From NCBI RefSeq assembly GCF_900114245.1, contig NZ_FOSK01000005.1, forward strand, positions 1 to 64,000: 64,000 nt of DNA, written 5' to 3'. This DNA is from Pseudovibrio ascidiaceicola. Lineage in GTDB: Bacteria > Pseudomonadota > Alphaproteobacteria > Rhizobiales > Stappiaceae. Under the pieces are notes generated by a model, which made no database searches, had not been told where the DNA came from, and saw only the letters and a program-made list of their open reading frames with translations. The position numbers were made by a program, and so were the translations under genes. Numbering within the stretch: the stretch's first letter is position 1; every line of letters begins with the position of its first letter. Below, in pieces: positions 18,888 through 28,130 of the stretch.

Positions 18888-20519
18888 TTAGTCCAGTTCA
18901 ATATCTGAGGCATGAGAGATCAGACGCTTTAGGCTGGTCATGCCTTCATCGACGGATTTTTGTGCCTGTATTGCCTTGCCGCTTTCAATATGGCCTGCTG
19001 CGCTGTCGAAGTGATTTCTCACGTTTTCTGCTTCTTTTTCATAGGCGTCGAAGCTTTGTCTGGCATTTTCATCTGATTGGCTGATGAGCTTGAGGTCTTT
19101 GCGACGATCAAGCCAGGAACTGGCATCGTCTTTTAGCTGAGTAAGCTGCTTTTCAACCCACTGAACCTGCTCCTTGGCCTTATGGGTCAGACTGTAAAGT
19201 TGGAAGCGGATTTTTCGGAGTGGCAGGACCTTTTCTTCCGCGTCTTCAATTCTTCCGGAAATCAGATCTGATTGAGCTGAAGTGAGCAATGTCTTCAGTG
19301 ATTTGCATTCAGCTTCATATTGATGGGCATTCGGCAGGGAAGCTTTGATAAAGGGCAACCGTTCATAGGCTTGCTCCAATGCACGGCGCAGGTTTTCAAT
19401 CTTCTTGCGCGTCGGGATTGGCTTGCCTTTCTCGATGGGCTGATCCGCTTCCCCATCTGCCGTGGTCGCATTGCTAAACCAGAGCTGCTGCATCTGGAAC
19501 AGTGCGCCTTCGTTGTCGTGCAAAATGGCTGCTGCACCTTGATAATCGCCGGTGCTTAAAGCTTGCTGCCCTTTTGGAGTGGAAGTCGCAACCTTTTCAA
19601 AAGCTGCGGTAAACTGTGTGAGCGCTTCGGGCGAGTGTTCAAGCTCTGGCGCACGTTTGTTTAAGGATGTGGCGTCAGCAAGTGTTTTATCCAGTTGTTG
19701 CTGCGCCTCTTCTTTGTTTTTCTCGATCTGCTCCTTGGCATCATCATAGGCCTTTACAAAGGCTTCTTTCTTGCCAGCAATCTTACCCAGCATGAACTTC
19801 AGGCCCTGATAACTATGATCAGAGATCGCCTTTTGCATGCGCAAGAGCGGAAGGTTTGCAATACGGTGAGCCTTATCGAAGTCAGTGGTATCAACGCCCC
19901 ATTGCGTCAACTCATCGCGATGCTTGAAAGTGTCTTCAACGGTGTTTTGGTAGGCCTCGACAGCTGGCATCTCCTTGGCAATCATCGCATCAGCGTGCTC
20001 ACATCCCTGCTGCAGAACCTTCTTTCCCTCGGTGATGTGATACTGGACCTTATCCAGCAAGGTCTTGAGCACGCTTATAGTTCCGGCATCAGGTCGCTGC
20101 TGGCCAGAAAAATTCTTGTTAAACTGCTTGAAGGTGTTGCTGATCTTTTCGATCTGTACTTTGAAGAGATCAATATGCTCTTTTGTCACGAGCTGTTTGC
20201 GGGCCTGCGCGTCCAGCTTTTGTGCATTTGTTGCCAGCGCCTGGTATCTATTGGAGAGCTGCGTAATTTCAGCTTTAAACTCAGTTGCCGCGCGTGCTGC
20301 CTGTTCCTGATGTGCAGCTGTACTGTCTTTAGAAACCAATACGCGAGCACGCCGTGCTCCAGGTTGCCCCGGATTCACTTCATTGGGACGCTTGTCGTGC
20401 TCTGTATTGTCAGAATGCGTTTCGTCCAGTTGAACCTCATCCACATTCTTTAAATTCAAGTGCTTAAGGACCTGATCAGTCCATTTTTTCTGTTCGGGAG
20501 TGAGGCCAGACTTCGGCAT
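18888..20519 (-). CDS. Uncharacterised coiled-coil protein (543 aa)
   Basis: No family is recognised. The sequence is highly charged, rich in Gln, Lys, Glu and Ala, and helical almost throughout, with heptad-like stretches (for example around residues 70-130, 240-300 and 370-520). There is no signal peptide or membrane segment, so it should be cytosolic. The N-terminus has an LTPEQKKW block and an acidic linker (residues ~28-45) before the helical part. The ATG at 20519 has a GGAG site 9 bases upstream. The gene stands alone, convergent with the TetR gene and divergent from the hydrolase gene, so the neighbourhood gives no functional hint. A scaffold or structural role would fit the composition, but this is inference only. 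Confidence 0.8.
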   Translation of the reverse strand: MPKSGLTPEQKKWTDQVLKHLNLKNVDEVQLDETHSDNTEHDKRPNEVNPGQPGARRARVLVSKDSTAAHQEQAARAATEFKAEITQLSNRYQALATNAQKLDAQARKQLVTKEHIDLFKVQIEKISNTFKQFNKNFSGQQRPDAGTISVLKTLLDKVQYHITEGKKVLQQGCEHADAMIAKEMPAVEAYQNTVEDTFKHRDELTQWGVDTTDFDKAHRIANLPLLRMQKAISDHSYQGLKFMLGKIAGKKEAFVKAYDDAKEQIEKNKEEAQQQLDKTLADATSLNKRAPELEHSPEALTQFTAAFEKVATSTPKGQQALSTGDYQGAAAILHDNEGALFQMQQLWFSNATTADGEADQPIEKGKPIPTRKKIENLRRALEQAYERLPFIKASLPNAHQYEAECKSLKTLLTSAQSDLISGRIEDAEEKVLPLRKIRFQLYSLTHKAKEQVQWVEKQLTQLKDDASSWLDRRKDLKLISQSDENARQSFDAYEKEAENVRNHFDSAAGHIESGKAIQAQKSVDEGMTSLKRLISHASDIELD

Positions 20520-20866
20520 CGAGATGCTCCAATCGAATGCGCATATTTTTGCTTCTTACTTACCTATAAGACCAAAATACTGAGCAATCTTAAGGGAGAT
20601 GGCGTGAAACGCGTCGTTGAGTTAATCGAGAATTGAAGAAGGGCAAAGATTTTATTGTAATTTTCAGAGAGGACGGATGAAAGTGTAACTCTGGCCTTCG
20701 AAGCTACTGAAAATGTGACGGTCATCACAGAAGTGCTGCTGGCGCACATAATTTACAGTTTGCGTCTGGTATGTACACTTGCAGCTCCCTAATTTAAGCA
20801 GCGAGAAATGGGCAAGATGAGCAGGCTGTGTGCCTCAAGCTCGCATGTAAGAGATTGCAAAAGCGA
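20520..20866. other. Divergent intergenic region
   Basis: This 347-base stretch separates the coiled-coil gene (minus) from the metallo-beta-lactamase-fold gene (plus). It should carry both promoters. A 61-codon open frame inside it has no ribosome site or family resemblance and was not accepted. No convincing operator or RNA gene was seen. Confidence 0.5.
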
Positions 20867-22084
20867 ATGATTAAGAAGATTGCGGGTGGCGTGCTAGGTG
20901 TGATGGTGATCGGCGTTGGTACGATTTACGCCAGCGCCTACACGAACATGGGGCAAAAACCAGATGATGACCACAAAGCGCAGCTAACGCAGTCCAAGCA
21001 ATGGGGTGATGATAGTTTCGCAAACGAGTTGCCAATGGTGCGCGGGCCGTTAAGTGAGATTTTCCGCCAGTTTGTTCTGGAACCAACCGACCACAATCGA
21101 CCGCAGCAAGACATTCCTGTCGAGACAATTGGTGATCGCCTCAATGTAGCACCGGAATCCGGGGCTCGCGTAACATGGTTTGGTCACTCCACGCTCTTGG
21201 TCGAGATGGATGAAACGCGCATTTTGATTGATCCGGTCTGGAGTAAACGCGCCTCTCCAGTGCCATGGGTGGGCGTTGAGCGCTTCTATGATCCGGTGAT
21301 CGCTTTGGAAGACCTGCCTGAGCTCAATGCTGTTGTGATCTCCCATGACCATTATGACCATCTGGATATGGAGACGGTTCAGAGACTGGCGCGGCAGCAG
21401 GTACAATGGATCGTGCCGCTTGGGGTTGAGTCTCATCTGGAATATTGGGGTGTTTCCAAGTCCAGTATTACCGAACTCGATTGGTGGCAATCTGTGCAAG
21501 TTGAGGAGACAACTGTTACGGCCACCCCTTCACGGCACCGATCAGGCCGCTCTGTCACGTTTAGCGATGTGAATGCAACCCTCTGGGCAGGCTGGGCCTT
21601 TAACGGACCGGAGCACTCAGTTTTCTATTCTGGCGATACTGGCATGCATGATCGCTTTGAAGAGATTGGCGAACGCCTTGGGCCATTTGATCTGACCGTG
21701 ATTGAAACGGGCGCTTACAATCCGCTTTGGAAAGACACTCATCTGGGACCAGAACAGGCTGTTTTGGTGCACAAACTGGTGAAGGGCAAAACAATGCTGC
21801 CAGTGCACTGGGGGCTGTTTGATCTGTCCTCCCACAACTGGACTGAGCCTGTTGAACGCGTCAAGGTAGCTGCAGAAAAGTACGGCGTTGATGTCGCCAT
21901 ACCGCTGCCGGGTGGTTCTGTCGAACCGGGACAAGTCATCTCTACGAAAGCCTGGTGGCCAAAAGTGCCTTGGAAAAATGCCGAGGAACGTCCGATCTGG
22001 GCAACACAGGTGGAAGACGCGGTAAAGCGCGCCAAGGAGATGAAGGGGAGTACCCCTCAAAGTGTAGCAACACCCTCCAGCTAA
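20867..22084 (+). CDS. Membrane-anchored metallo-beta-lactamase-fold hydrolase (UlaG/NAPE-PLD-like)
   Basis: The 405-residue product begins with a hydrophobic segment (about residues 5-24) that could be a signal anchor, so the enzyme is probably periplasmic. The core is an MBL fold: FGHSTLLVEMD near residue 106, the metal motif SHDHYDHLD (His160, His162, Asp164, His165), and later YSGDTGMHD and LPVHWGLFDLS with further ligands. This arrangement matches the UlaG/NAPE-PLD-like branch, whose members hydrolyse lactones or phosphodiester lipids; the substrate here cannot be told. The ATG at 20867 was chosen over an upstream in-frame GTG because it places the hydrophobic segment directly at the N-terminus. 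A hairpin terminator follows. Confidence 0.85.
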   Translation: MIKKIAGGVLGVMVIGVGTIYASAYTNMGQKPDDDHKAQLTQSKQWGDDSFANELPMVRGPLSEIFRQFVLEPTDHNRPQQDIPVETIGDRLNVAPESGARVTWFGHSTLLVEMDETRILIDPVWSKRASPVPWVGVERFYDPVIALEDLPELNAVVISHDHYDHLDMETVQRLARQQVQWIVPLGVESHLEYWGVSKSSITELDWWQSVQVEETTVTATPSRHRSGRSVTFSDVNATLWAGWAFNGPEHSVFYSGDTGMHDRFEEIGERLGPFDLTVIETGAYNPLWKDTHLGPEQAVLVHKLVKGKTMLPVHWGLFDLSSHNWTEPVERVKVAAEKYGVDVAIPLPGGSVEPGQVISTKAWWPKVPWKNAEERPIWATQVEDAVKRAKEMKGSTPQSVATPSS

Positions 22085-22096
22085 CGACCGGAAGAC

Positions 22097-22125
22097 AGGG
22101 AGAGCCGATGAATGCCGCTCTCCTT
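22097..22125. terminator. Hairpin between convergent hydrolase and cyclase genes
   Basis: The arms AGGGAGAGC and GCTCTCCTT pair over nine positions (one G-T) with an 11-base loop, 12 bases after the hydrolase stop. It is followed by TTCTCGCCTTT, a weak T-rich tail on the plus strand. It lies between two convergent genes and could serve both. Confidence 0.55.
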
Positions 22126-22132
22126 CTCGCCT

Positions 22133-22966
22133 TTAATAAACCGCGAGGACACGGCCCGGCCCACCTGTTCCACCTTTGAACTTTGGTGCGCCAGCAATGA
22201 TTGTCGCACCTGCCAGCGGTACTTGATCCAAGTTGGTCAGATTCTCGATGCCATATCGGCCAGATCCCAACCACAGATAATGCACGGGAAAGTCTTTTGT
22301 TGGCCCGTAATCAATGGACAGGGTGTCCACGCCAAGTCCGTAGACATTGCGCTCATCAATCAGGAACTTAGCCGTATCCTCGTGAAACCCGGGGAAGTGC
22401 AGAACACCCTTGCCATCTTCTCCCCGGTACTTATCTGTGCCTACAAATTGCGGCCAGCCAGAAAGCATCGCAGCACAGGCTCTGTCAGGAATGGGCCCAT
22501 GCTGCTGCTCGTAATTCAGAATGTCTTCTGGTGTAACACGGTAGTCAGGATTATTTGCCGTCTGATCGCGCACATCGATCACGGCCAACGGGCAAACGAA
22601 CTTCTCAACCGAGATCTCATCAATAGACTGGCCGTCTTTGCTGAAATGGATCGGTGCATCGAAATGTGTTCCCACATGCTCATGATAGCGGAGGGTTTTC
22701 AGGTTCAACCCGTCCTTGGCAAAGGTAAACTCATAGCTCTCCTCAAACGCAGGACCACCCTCAAACGTTGGAAAATCCGGTGTCAGTGTCTGGGTAAGAT
22801 CCACTACGTTTGAAAATGAAACAGCATCGGGAAGTACATTTGCCGTCGCCGCCAAAGCAGATGCACTTAGCACGGCGCCACTCGCCACCGAGGCCACTGC
22901 TCCGCACAAAAATCCTCGGCGCGACAACCGTTCCCTCACCAACTGCACAACACACGCATCACACAT
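22133..22966 (-). CDS. Tat-exported cyclase-family hydrolase (kynurenine formamidase-like)
   Basis: The 277-residue product contains the cyclase-family metal signature HEHVGTHFDAPIHF (His95, His97, His101, Asp103, His107), as in bacterial kynurenine formamidase KynB and related amidohydrolases. The N-terminus has a twin-arginine motif, SRRGFL, followed by a hydrophobic Ala-rich stretch, so export through Tat is predicted; an exported member is less usual than the cytosolic KynB. The ATG at 22966 has an AGAGGGA ribosome site; the frame extends further upstream but without such support. The gene is monocistronic, with a terminator upstream of it that ends the pts operon. The natural substrate is not shown by context, as no tryptophan catabolic genes are nearby. 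Confidence 0.85.
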   Translation of the reverse strand: MCDACVVQLVRERLSRRGFLCGAVASVASGAVLSASALAATANVLPDAVSFSNVVDLTQTLTPDFPTFEGGPAFEESYEFTFAKDGLNLKTLRYHEHVGTHFDAPIHFSKDGQSIDEISVEKFVCPLAVIDVRDQTANNPDYRVTPEDILNYEQQHGPIPDRACAAMLSGWPQFVGTDKYRGEDGKGVLHFPGFHEDTAKFLIDERNVYGLGVDTLSIDYGPTKDFPVHYLWLGSGRYGIENLTNLDQVPLAGATIIAGAPKFKGGTGGPGRVLAVY

Positions 22967-23082
22967 ATCCGTCCCTCTGTAGTTTTGCTCAAAAGCGTAT
23001 GTGAGAAGGGTTAAGGAGGGTTGAGCGGCGTTAACAGGCAAGGAAGAAGCTCCTACCCTAAACGGTACAGCTTCCCAAACAC

Positions 23083-23120
23083 AAAAAAGCAGCACTCGCC
23101 GGGCGGGGAGTGCTGCTTTT
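23083..23120. terminator. Strong bidirectional intrinsic terminator after the pts operon
   Basis: A 9-bp perfect stem (GCAGCACTC / GAGTGCTGC) with a 10-base G+C-rich loop is flanked by AAAAAA on the left and TTTT on the right. For transcripts from ptsG on the minus strand this gives a hairpin followed by six U residues. It lies 68 bases beyond the ptsG stop. Confidence 0.88.
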
Positions 23121-23187
23121 GGTGGTGGGTGCCCCTGAAGGTTCGGGAGGAGGGTAAACCTCCAAAGGCACCTTGGGTCTCTGTCAG

Positions 23188-24897
23188 TTAGATCTGAGCA
23201 GAGAGATCCTTGGCGAGGGTGGTGTACTTTTCGCCAACGATGAGGTGGAGCGCTTTGTCTCCGGCTTTCATGACCTGAACACCTGCCTGGGACAGGTCCG
23301 GCATGGACACACCAGCGATGTCGCGCAGTTCAACGCGCACGCGGGTGTTTGCCACAGCTTCAACAGCTACCACGTTATCCTTGCCGCCAAGCTGACTAAA
23401 GATCGCGGCTGCATCGAGAGCTTGTTCTGCTGCTGGTTTTGCGGAAGCACCGCCGCCTTGCAGGTAGATCTCCATGTCGGTTTTCAGGTTCTCAGAGGCA
23501 GTGCCGAAGATGGCCTGTGCACCGTTGCCAACGCGGATCACACCGCGGGCGCCGAGGGCTTTCAGGGCAGCATCGTCAACCTTGGAAACATCAGCGGTGC
23601 TGACGCGCAGGCGGGTGATGCATGCGTCCAGGTTGGTGATGTTGTCTGCACCGCCAAAGGCTTTAACCAGTGCTGCGGACATCGCGTCTTCATCACCGGA
23701 GGCAACAGCAGCAGATGCTTCAGTCGCAGCTTCGCGGCCAGGTGTTTTCAGGTTCAGGGCTACAATGAGAACACGGAACACAGCGTAGTACAGAGCCGCA
23801 TAACCCAGACCGAATACCACCAGCATCCAGCCGTTAGAGGAAAGTGGGTAAAGCAGAACGTAATCGATGAAGCCGTGTGAGAAGGTCATGCCGTGCTTGA
23901 TGCCGAGCATGATCATCAAAGAGTAGCCAACACCTGCCAGAATTGCGTGTGCGATGTAAAGAACTGGCGCTACGAACAGGAACGCGAATTCAATTGGCTC
24001 AGTGATACCAGTCAGGAAGGAGGTCAGCGCTGCGGAGATCATGATACCGCCAACCATGGTGCGGTTTTCAGGCTTCGCGCAGTGCCAGATTGCCAGTGCA
24101 GCAGCAGGCAGACCCCACATTTTGAAGAGGTAGCCACCAGCCATGTTACCAGCAGTCGGATCGCCAGCAAGGTAGCGCTGGATTTCGCCGGTGACAGCCT
24201 GACCAGTTGCTGGATCGATGTAAGAACCAGCTTCGAAGAAGAATGGAACGTTCCAGATGTGGTGCAGGCCGAATGGGATCAGCGCACGCTCGATCACACC
24301 GTAGATGAAGAATGCAACTTCCGGGTTTTCTTCCGCTGCCCAACGGGAGAACGCGTTGATGGCACCGCCGACTGGAGGCCATACGAATGACAGGATAACA
24401 CCCAGGAAAATACAGGCAAACGCAGTGATGATCGGCACAAATCGCTTACCCGCGAAGAAGCCTAGATAATCCGGCAACTTGATGCGGAAAAACTTATTGA
24501 ACATGAACGCAGCCAGCGCGCCCACGAGGATGCCGCCAAACACCCCGGTATCGATGGAAGTGATGCCGAGGATCGGCTTGGTTTCGATCGCAAGTGTTTC
24601 TGCAACAACGCCCATTGTTGCGAGAAGAACACCGTAACCAACCACAGCAGCGAGGCCTGCAACACCGTCGTTTTTAGCGAAGCCGAGTGCAACGGCAACT
24701 GCGAAGATGATAGGCAGGTTACCGAAGATCGAACCACCAGCCTGAGCCATCAGGTGGTTGATGAATTCCGGAATGAATGGCAGGTCAGCTGCGCCGACGC
24801 CGAGAAGGATACCAGCAGCTGGAAGAACCGACACTGGTAGCATCAGGGACTTACCAACCTTCTGTAAGGCTCCGAATGCGTTTGAGAATGTACTCAT
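23188..24897 (-). CDS. ptsG: PTS glucose-type permease EIICB with an extra degenerate EIIB domain
   Basis: The 569-residue product closely follows enteric PtsG: the EIIC membrane part (residues ~1-380) includes [28 protein letters not shown] and [10 protein letters not shown], the linker NLKTPGRE follows, and the EIIB domain has [12 protein letters not shown] with the phosphorylated Cys426. It should take up and phosphorylate glucose or a close hexose. Unusually, residues ~495-569 form a second EIIB-like domain ([11 protein letters not shown]) in which the cysteine position is alanine (Ala516). The start at 24897 has a GGGGGA site; an in-frame upstream extension lacks one. The gene follows the EIIA-HPr-EI fusion gene by 101 bases on the same strand, giving a complete phosphorelay in two genes. 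Confidence 0.93.
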   Translation of the reverse strand: MSTFSNAFGALQKVGKSLMLPVSVLPAAGILLGVGAADLPFIPEFINHLMAQAGGSIFGNLPIIFAVAVALGFAKNDGVAGLAAVVGYGVLLATMGVVAETLAIETKPILGITSIDTGVFGGILVGALAAFMFNKFFRIKLPDYLGFFAGKRFVPIITAFACIFLGVILSFVWPPVGGAINAFSRWAAEENPEVAFFIYGVIERALIPFGLHHIWNVPFFFEAGSYIDPATGQAVTGEIQRYLAGDPTAGNMAGGYLFKMWGLPAAALAIWHCAKPENRTMVGGIMISAALTSFLTGITEPIEFAFLFVAPVLYIAHAILAGVGYSLMIMLGIKHGMTFSHGFIDYVLLYPLSSNGWMLVVFGLGYAALYYAVFRVLIVALNLKTPGREAATEASAAVASGDEDAMSAALVKAFGGADNITNLDACITRLRVSTADVSKVDDAALKALGARGVIRVGNGAQAIFGTASENLKTDMEIYLQGGGASAKPAAEQALDAAAIFSQLGGKDNVVAVEAVANTRVRVELRDIAGVSMPDLSQAGVQVMKAGDKALHLIVGEKYTTLAKDLSAQI

Positions 24898-24998
24898 TGT
24901 TTTTCCCCCAGAGTTGCATGGTGTGCGAACACGCCATGCCCCCTGACTTTTGTTAGGTATTCCCGACTGGAACACCAACTCCCACATTTACTCCTGCA

Positions 24999-27554
24999 TC
25001 ACTGCTGTGATTTGAGGAGATCTTTCACGTCACTGGTATCCGCGCAGTCCAAAGCTGCTTGCGCGAGCTTGCGGGACTCCTCCATGGATACAGTGCGAAC
25101 TTTGTGTTTCACTTCCGGCAACGCAGGTACGCTGACAGAGAGTTCCTTGATGCCGAGGCCGATGAGAACGGGCACCGCCTCTACCTGACTGGCCAGGCCA
25201 CCACAGACGCCGACCCATTTGCCTACATCGTCTGCTGCTCTGACGGTCAGCTCGATCATGCGCAGCACGGCTGGATGCAGAGCGTCGGCGCGGGACGCGA
25301 GGCCGGGATGGCCGCGGTCGATCGCCATAACGTATTGGGTGAGGTCATTGGTGCCGATGGAGAAGAAATCCACTTCCGATGCAAGCTTGTCGGCCATAAG
25401 AGCAGCGGAGGGCACCTCGATCATGATACCGACTTCAACATGCTCTACACCAAGGTTCTTCTGCTCTTCGCGCACCAGAGCGTTGACGGCACGCAGCTCA
25501 TCCAGTGCACTGATCATCGGGTACATGATGCGTGCATGACCCTTGTGTGCCTGAGAAAGAATGGCGCGGACCTGTCGGCGCAGGATGCTTGGGCGCTCGA
25601 TGCCGATGCGTACACCGCGGACGCCGAGGAACGGGTTCTCTTCATGCGGCATAGGCATGTAAGGCAAAGGCTTGTCGCCGCCCACATCCAGCGTGCGGAT
25701 GATGACAGGGCGTTCCTTGCCCATAACCTCAAGGATTGCGCCAACCTTTTCTGCCTGCTCTTCTTCCGTCGGCTCGTTGAGGCGCTCCATGTAGAGGAAC
25801 TCGGAACGCAGCAGACCAACGGCTTCTGCACCAGCTGCAACAGCTTTTTCAGCATCTTCGACGCTGCCGATGTTGGCCGCAACTTCCACCCGGAAACCGT
25901 CTTTGGTGATGGCCGGCTTGTGGGCGTCGCGCTGGTATTCTTCAGCTTGCTTGGCTGCGTTTTCAATCTTCTTGGTAAAGGCAGCTTGCTCTTCGTCAGT
26001 CGGAGAAACTTTGATTTTTCCGCGCTTTGCGTCCAGAAGCAGCACGGTGCTGTCTTCCAGATCCTTCATGGCTTCTTCGACATTGACGAGATATGGCAGG
26101 TCGTTGGAGCGGGCGATGATGGCTGCGTGAGAAGATGAACCGCCATGAGTGGTACACAAACCGACAATCTTGGTGAGATCCAGAGCAACGATTTCGGAAG
26201 GGGTGACGTCTTCCTGAAGAAGGATGGTGCCTTCCTCCAGAATTTCACCACCGTCATCAACGCCAAGCAGTTTCTTCAGAACCCGCAGACCAATATCGCG
26301 CACGTCAACAGCACGGCCAGCCAACAGCGGGTCGTCCATTTTGGCGAGGGTTTCTGCCTGGGCTTCGTAAGCCAGTTTCCAACTCCAGGCTGCGCCTTGG
26401 CCCTTCGCGATGTCGGCCAGTGGCTTCTCGGAGAGTTCCGGATCGGAGAGCAGCTCGATATGGGCGTTGAAGACTTCTGCCAGTTCTTCCTGACTGTTCT
26501 TGTTCAGGCGATCTATGATGCTTTGCAGGTCTGCAATGCTGGATTTGACGGAGGCTTTGAACGCCGCACGTTCTTCAGCAGGGCCGATGCTTTCGCGGGT
26601 AACTTCCGGTAGAGCTTTGTTGTGCTTGACCAATTTGCCGATGGCGCGGCCCGGAGATGCGGTGAAGCCGATGAGAACACCTTCTTCGCCTGATTTGACC
26701 TGAAGCAGAGGCGCTTCTTCAATCACGTCTTCCTTTGGGGCCTCAGAGAAACTGGTGATTTCTTCGCCAAGACCAGCTTTCACAGCAGCGATAACATCAG
26801 CCACCACTTGCTGCGCATCCGGACCAACAGCTTCAATCTCCAGCTCGTCACCAAGCTTTGTTTTCAAAGACATAATGCCGGTAACAGAAGAGCCGCTGCA
26901 GGTTTTGCCGTTGACCGTAAAGGTCACTTTTGCATCCGCTTTACGCACTTCAACAGCCAGACGGGCGGCTGGACGGGCGTGGAGACCGGTGGCGTTGGGG
27001 ATCTTGACGGAGCCAGTGATCGCAGGGCCGGTTGGCTCAGCAGCAGTTTCCTGCGCTGGAGCAATTGTGCCTTGCGGATCGTTGCTGCTTGGGACGGTGA
27101 AGACGACCTGATTGAGGTCTGTCTGAGCGCTGCCGAAGGGAGCAACTGTTGTGATTTCCTGACCGCTGGTGATGACAACTGCGGACTGAACGGAAACACA
27201 TTCGCGGGCGATGAGGTCGACGTCGAAGGTGATAAGGGGTTGACCTTGCTCGACCTGATCTCCCTCTGCGACGTGCAGTTCAAAGCCGCGGCCTTTCAGG
27301 GCGACGGTGTCGAGACCGATGTGCATCAACAGTTCAACGTCACCTTGTTGCAGTGTAACTGCATGATGTGAATTGTGAATTTGAGTTATCTGGCCAGCAA
27401 ACGGGGCGTAAAGAACATTGTCTGTCGGGTCGATGGCAACACCATCACCCATCATCTTTTCGGCAAACACCGGATCGGGCAGGTCGGTGACAGCCTGAAC
27501 AATGCCCTTCAAAGGCAAATTGATGGAAAATTTGTTTTTTGGATCCTTCACCAT
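24999..27554 (-). CDS. Multiphosphoryl transfer fusion protein EIIA(Glc)-HPr-EI
   Basis: The 851-residue cytosolic protein fuses three PTS components. Residues ~15-150 are a glucose-type EIIA with SHHAV (His64) and the phospho-acceptor His78 in LLMHIGLDTV. Residues ~178-262 are HPr with GLHARPAARL (His192). Residues ~290-850 are enzyme I with GGSSSHAAI (His476), a PEP-binding barrel containing LRSEFLYMER and GTNDLTQY, and the C-terminal VCGGLAS cysteine. It would pass phosphate from PEP to the PtsG EIIB domain encoded downstream. The ATG at 27554 has a GGGAGA ribosome site. The upstream gene-free region holds three spaced TGTTAC repeats that may bind a regulator. FruB-type fusions are known; this one has the glucose EIIA and acts with PtsG. 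Confidence 0.94.
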   Translation of the reverse strand: MVKDPKNKFSINLPLKGIVQAVTDLPDPVFAEKMMGDGVAIDPTDNVLYAPFAGQITQIHNSHHAVTLQQGDVELLMHIGLDTVALKGRGFELHVAEGDQVEQGQPLITFDVDLIARECVSVQSAVVITSGQEITTVAPFGSAQTDLNQVVFTVPSSNDPQGTIAPAQETAAEPTGPAITGSVKIPNATGLHARPAARLAVEVRKADAKVTFTVNGKTCSGSSVTGIMSLKTKLGDELEIEAVGPDAQQVVADVIAAVKAGLGEEITSFSEAPKEDVIEEAPLLQVKSGEEGVLIGFTASPGRAIGKLVKHNKALPEVTRESIGPAEERAAFKASVKSSIADLQSIIDRLNKNSQEELAEVFNAHIELLSDPELSEKPLADIAKGQGAAWSWKLAYEAQAETLAKMDDPLLAGRAVDVRDIGLRVLKKLLGVDDGGEILEEGTILLQEDVTPSEIVALDLTKIVGLCTTHGGSSSHAAIIARSNDLPYLVNVEEAMKDLEDSTVLLLDAKRGKIKVSPTDEEQAAFTKKIENAAKQAEEYQRDAHKPAITKDGFRVEVAANIGSVEDAEKAVAAGAEAVGLLRSEFLYMERLNEPTEEEQAEKVGAILEVMGKERPVIIRTLDVGGDKPLPYMPMPHEENPFLGVRGVRIGIERPSILRRQVRAILSQAHKGHARIMYPMISALDELRAVNALVREEQKNLGVEHVEVGIMIEVPSAALMADKLASEVDFFSIGTNDLTQYVMAIDRGHPGLASRADALHPAVLRMIELTVRAADDVGKWVGVCGGLASQVEAVPVLIGLGIKELSVSVPALPEVKHKVRTVSMEESRKLAQAALDCADTSDVKDLLKSQQ

Positions 27555-27683
27555 TTTATCTCCCGATTATATTAGGTGAATGCGCGCCTTCTTAAGCTTC
27601 CACTAAGTCTTGAAGGGACAAGAGGCGATTTTTACGCGAGGATCATTTGCGTAAGGCCGCACAACAATACGTAAAAAGACTAG

Positions 27684-27709
27684 TGTTACGGGGTGTTACG
27701 AATTGTTAC
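27684..27709 (-). promoter_or_regulatory. Three TGTTAC repeats at exact 10-base spacing
   Basis: TGTTAC begins at 27684, 27694 and 27704 on the plus strand (GTAACA on the minus strand, the sense of the pts operon). A spacing of one helical turn places the three copies on one face of the DNA, as for tandem sites of OmpR-family regulators. The array ends 130 bases upstream of the EIIA-HPr-EI start codon. Confidence 0.5.
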
Positions 27710-27878
27710 AAAGGGAAATATTTCTCATTACATAGAGAATGACTTACTGATGGATATCAGTGCTAATCGACTTGATGTATAGATAAGATTAACTCGAATT
27801 ATATACTAATATACATCATGCAATTACATGCAGTCGGAGGCGCCCTTCCATACATTTGCAACAATGCTGTAACAACAG

Positions 27879-27893
27879 CTTGATACATTACAG
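27879..27893. promoter_or_regulatory. Shared 15-base motif, copy 1 (pts upstream region)
   Basis: CTTGATACATTACAG here differs by a single base from CTTGTTACATTACAG at 30201-30215, upstream of the PfkB-family kinase gene. Both lie in gene-free DNA in the same orientation relative to minus-strand sugar genes, so a common regulator is possible. Confidence 0.35.
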
Positions 27894-28130
27894 AGCGGCC
27901 AATTCGGGCAGTTTCACTTGTAAAAAGGATCAGCACGCGCTCTAGCATCCCGAAATCGCAAAAGCGCCCATGTCTGAAGGGACCACGGGACCGGATTTCA
28001 GTCTGCGTTTTTCTTTGCGTTGTTTTGTGATTTTTGCGTTCAAAGCGCTTTTTGGTGCGTGCTTATGTGCTGAACCGCGAGGAGAGGAGCCCGCGGCAGC
28101 AGAGAGCCGCCACAGGTCAAGTTTCGATCT

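Larger units (their letters stand above)
27555..28130. other. Long regulatory gene-free region upstream of the pts operon
   Basis: The 576 bases hold an A+T-rich section (about 27,710-27,830) suitable for the pts promoter, the triple TGTTAC repeat and one copy of a 15-base motif shared with the kinase gene's upstream region. A 66-codon open frame from 27970 was not accepted because it has no clear ribosome site, its composition is unconvincing and it runs into the dehydrogenase gene. Confidence 0.5.

Noticed and set aside
20564-20749. 61-codon minus-strand open frame in the 20.5-20.9 kb gap
   Set aside because: No ribosome site and no conserved feature; treated as intergenic.
25059-26138. 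359-codon plus-strand open frame inside the enzyme I region
   Set aside because: It is the complement of conserved EI coding sequence; its own translation has no recognisable domain.
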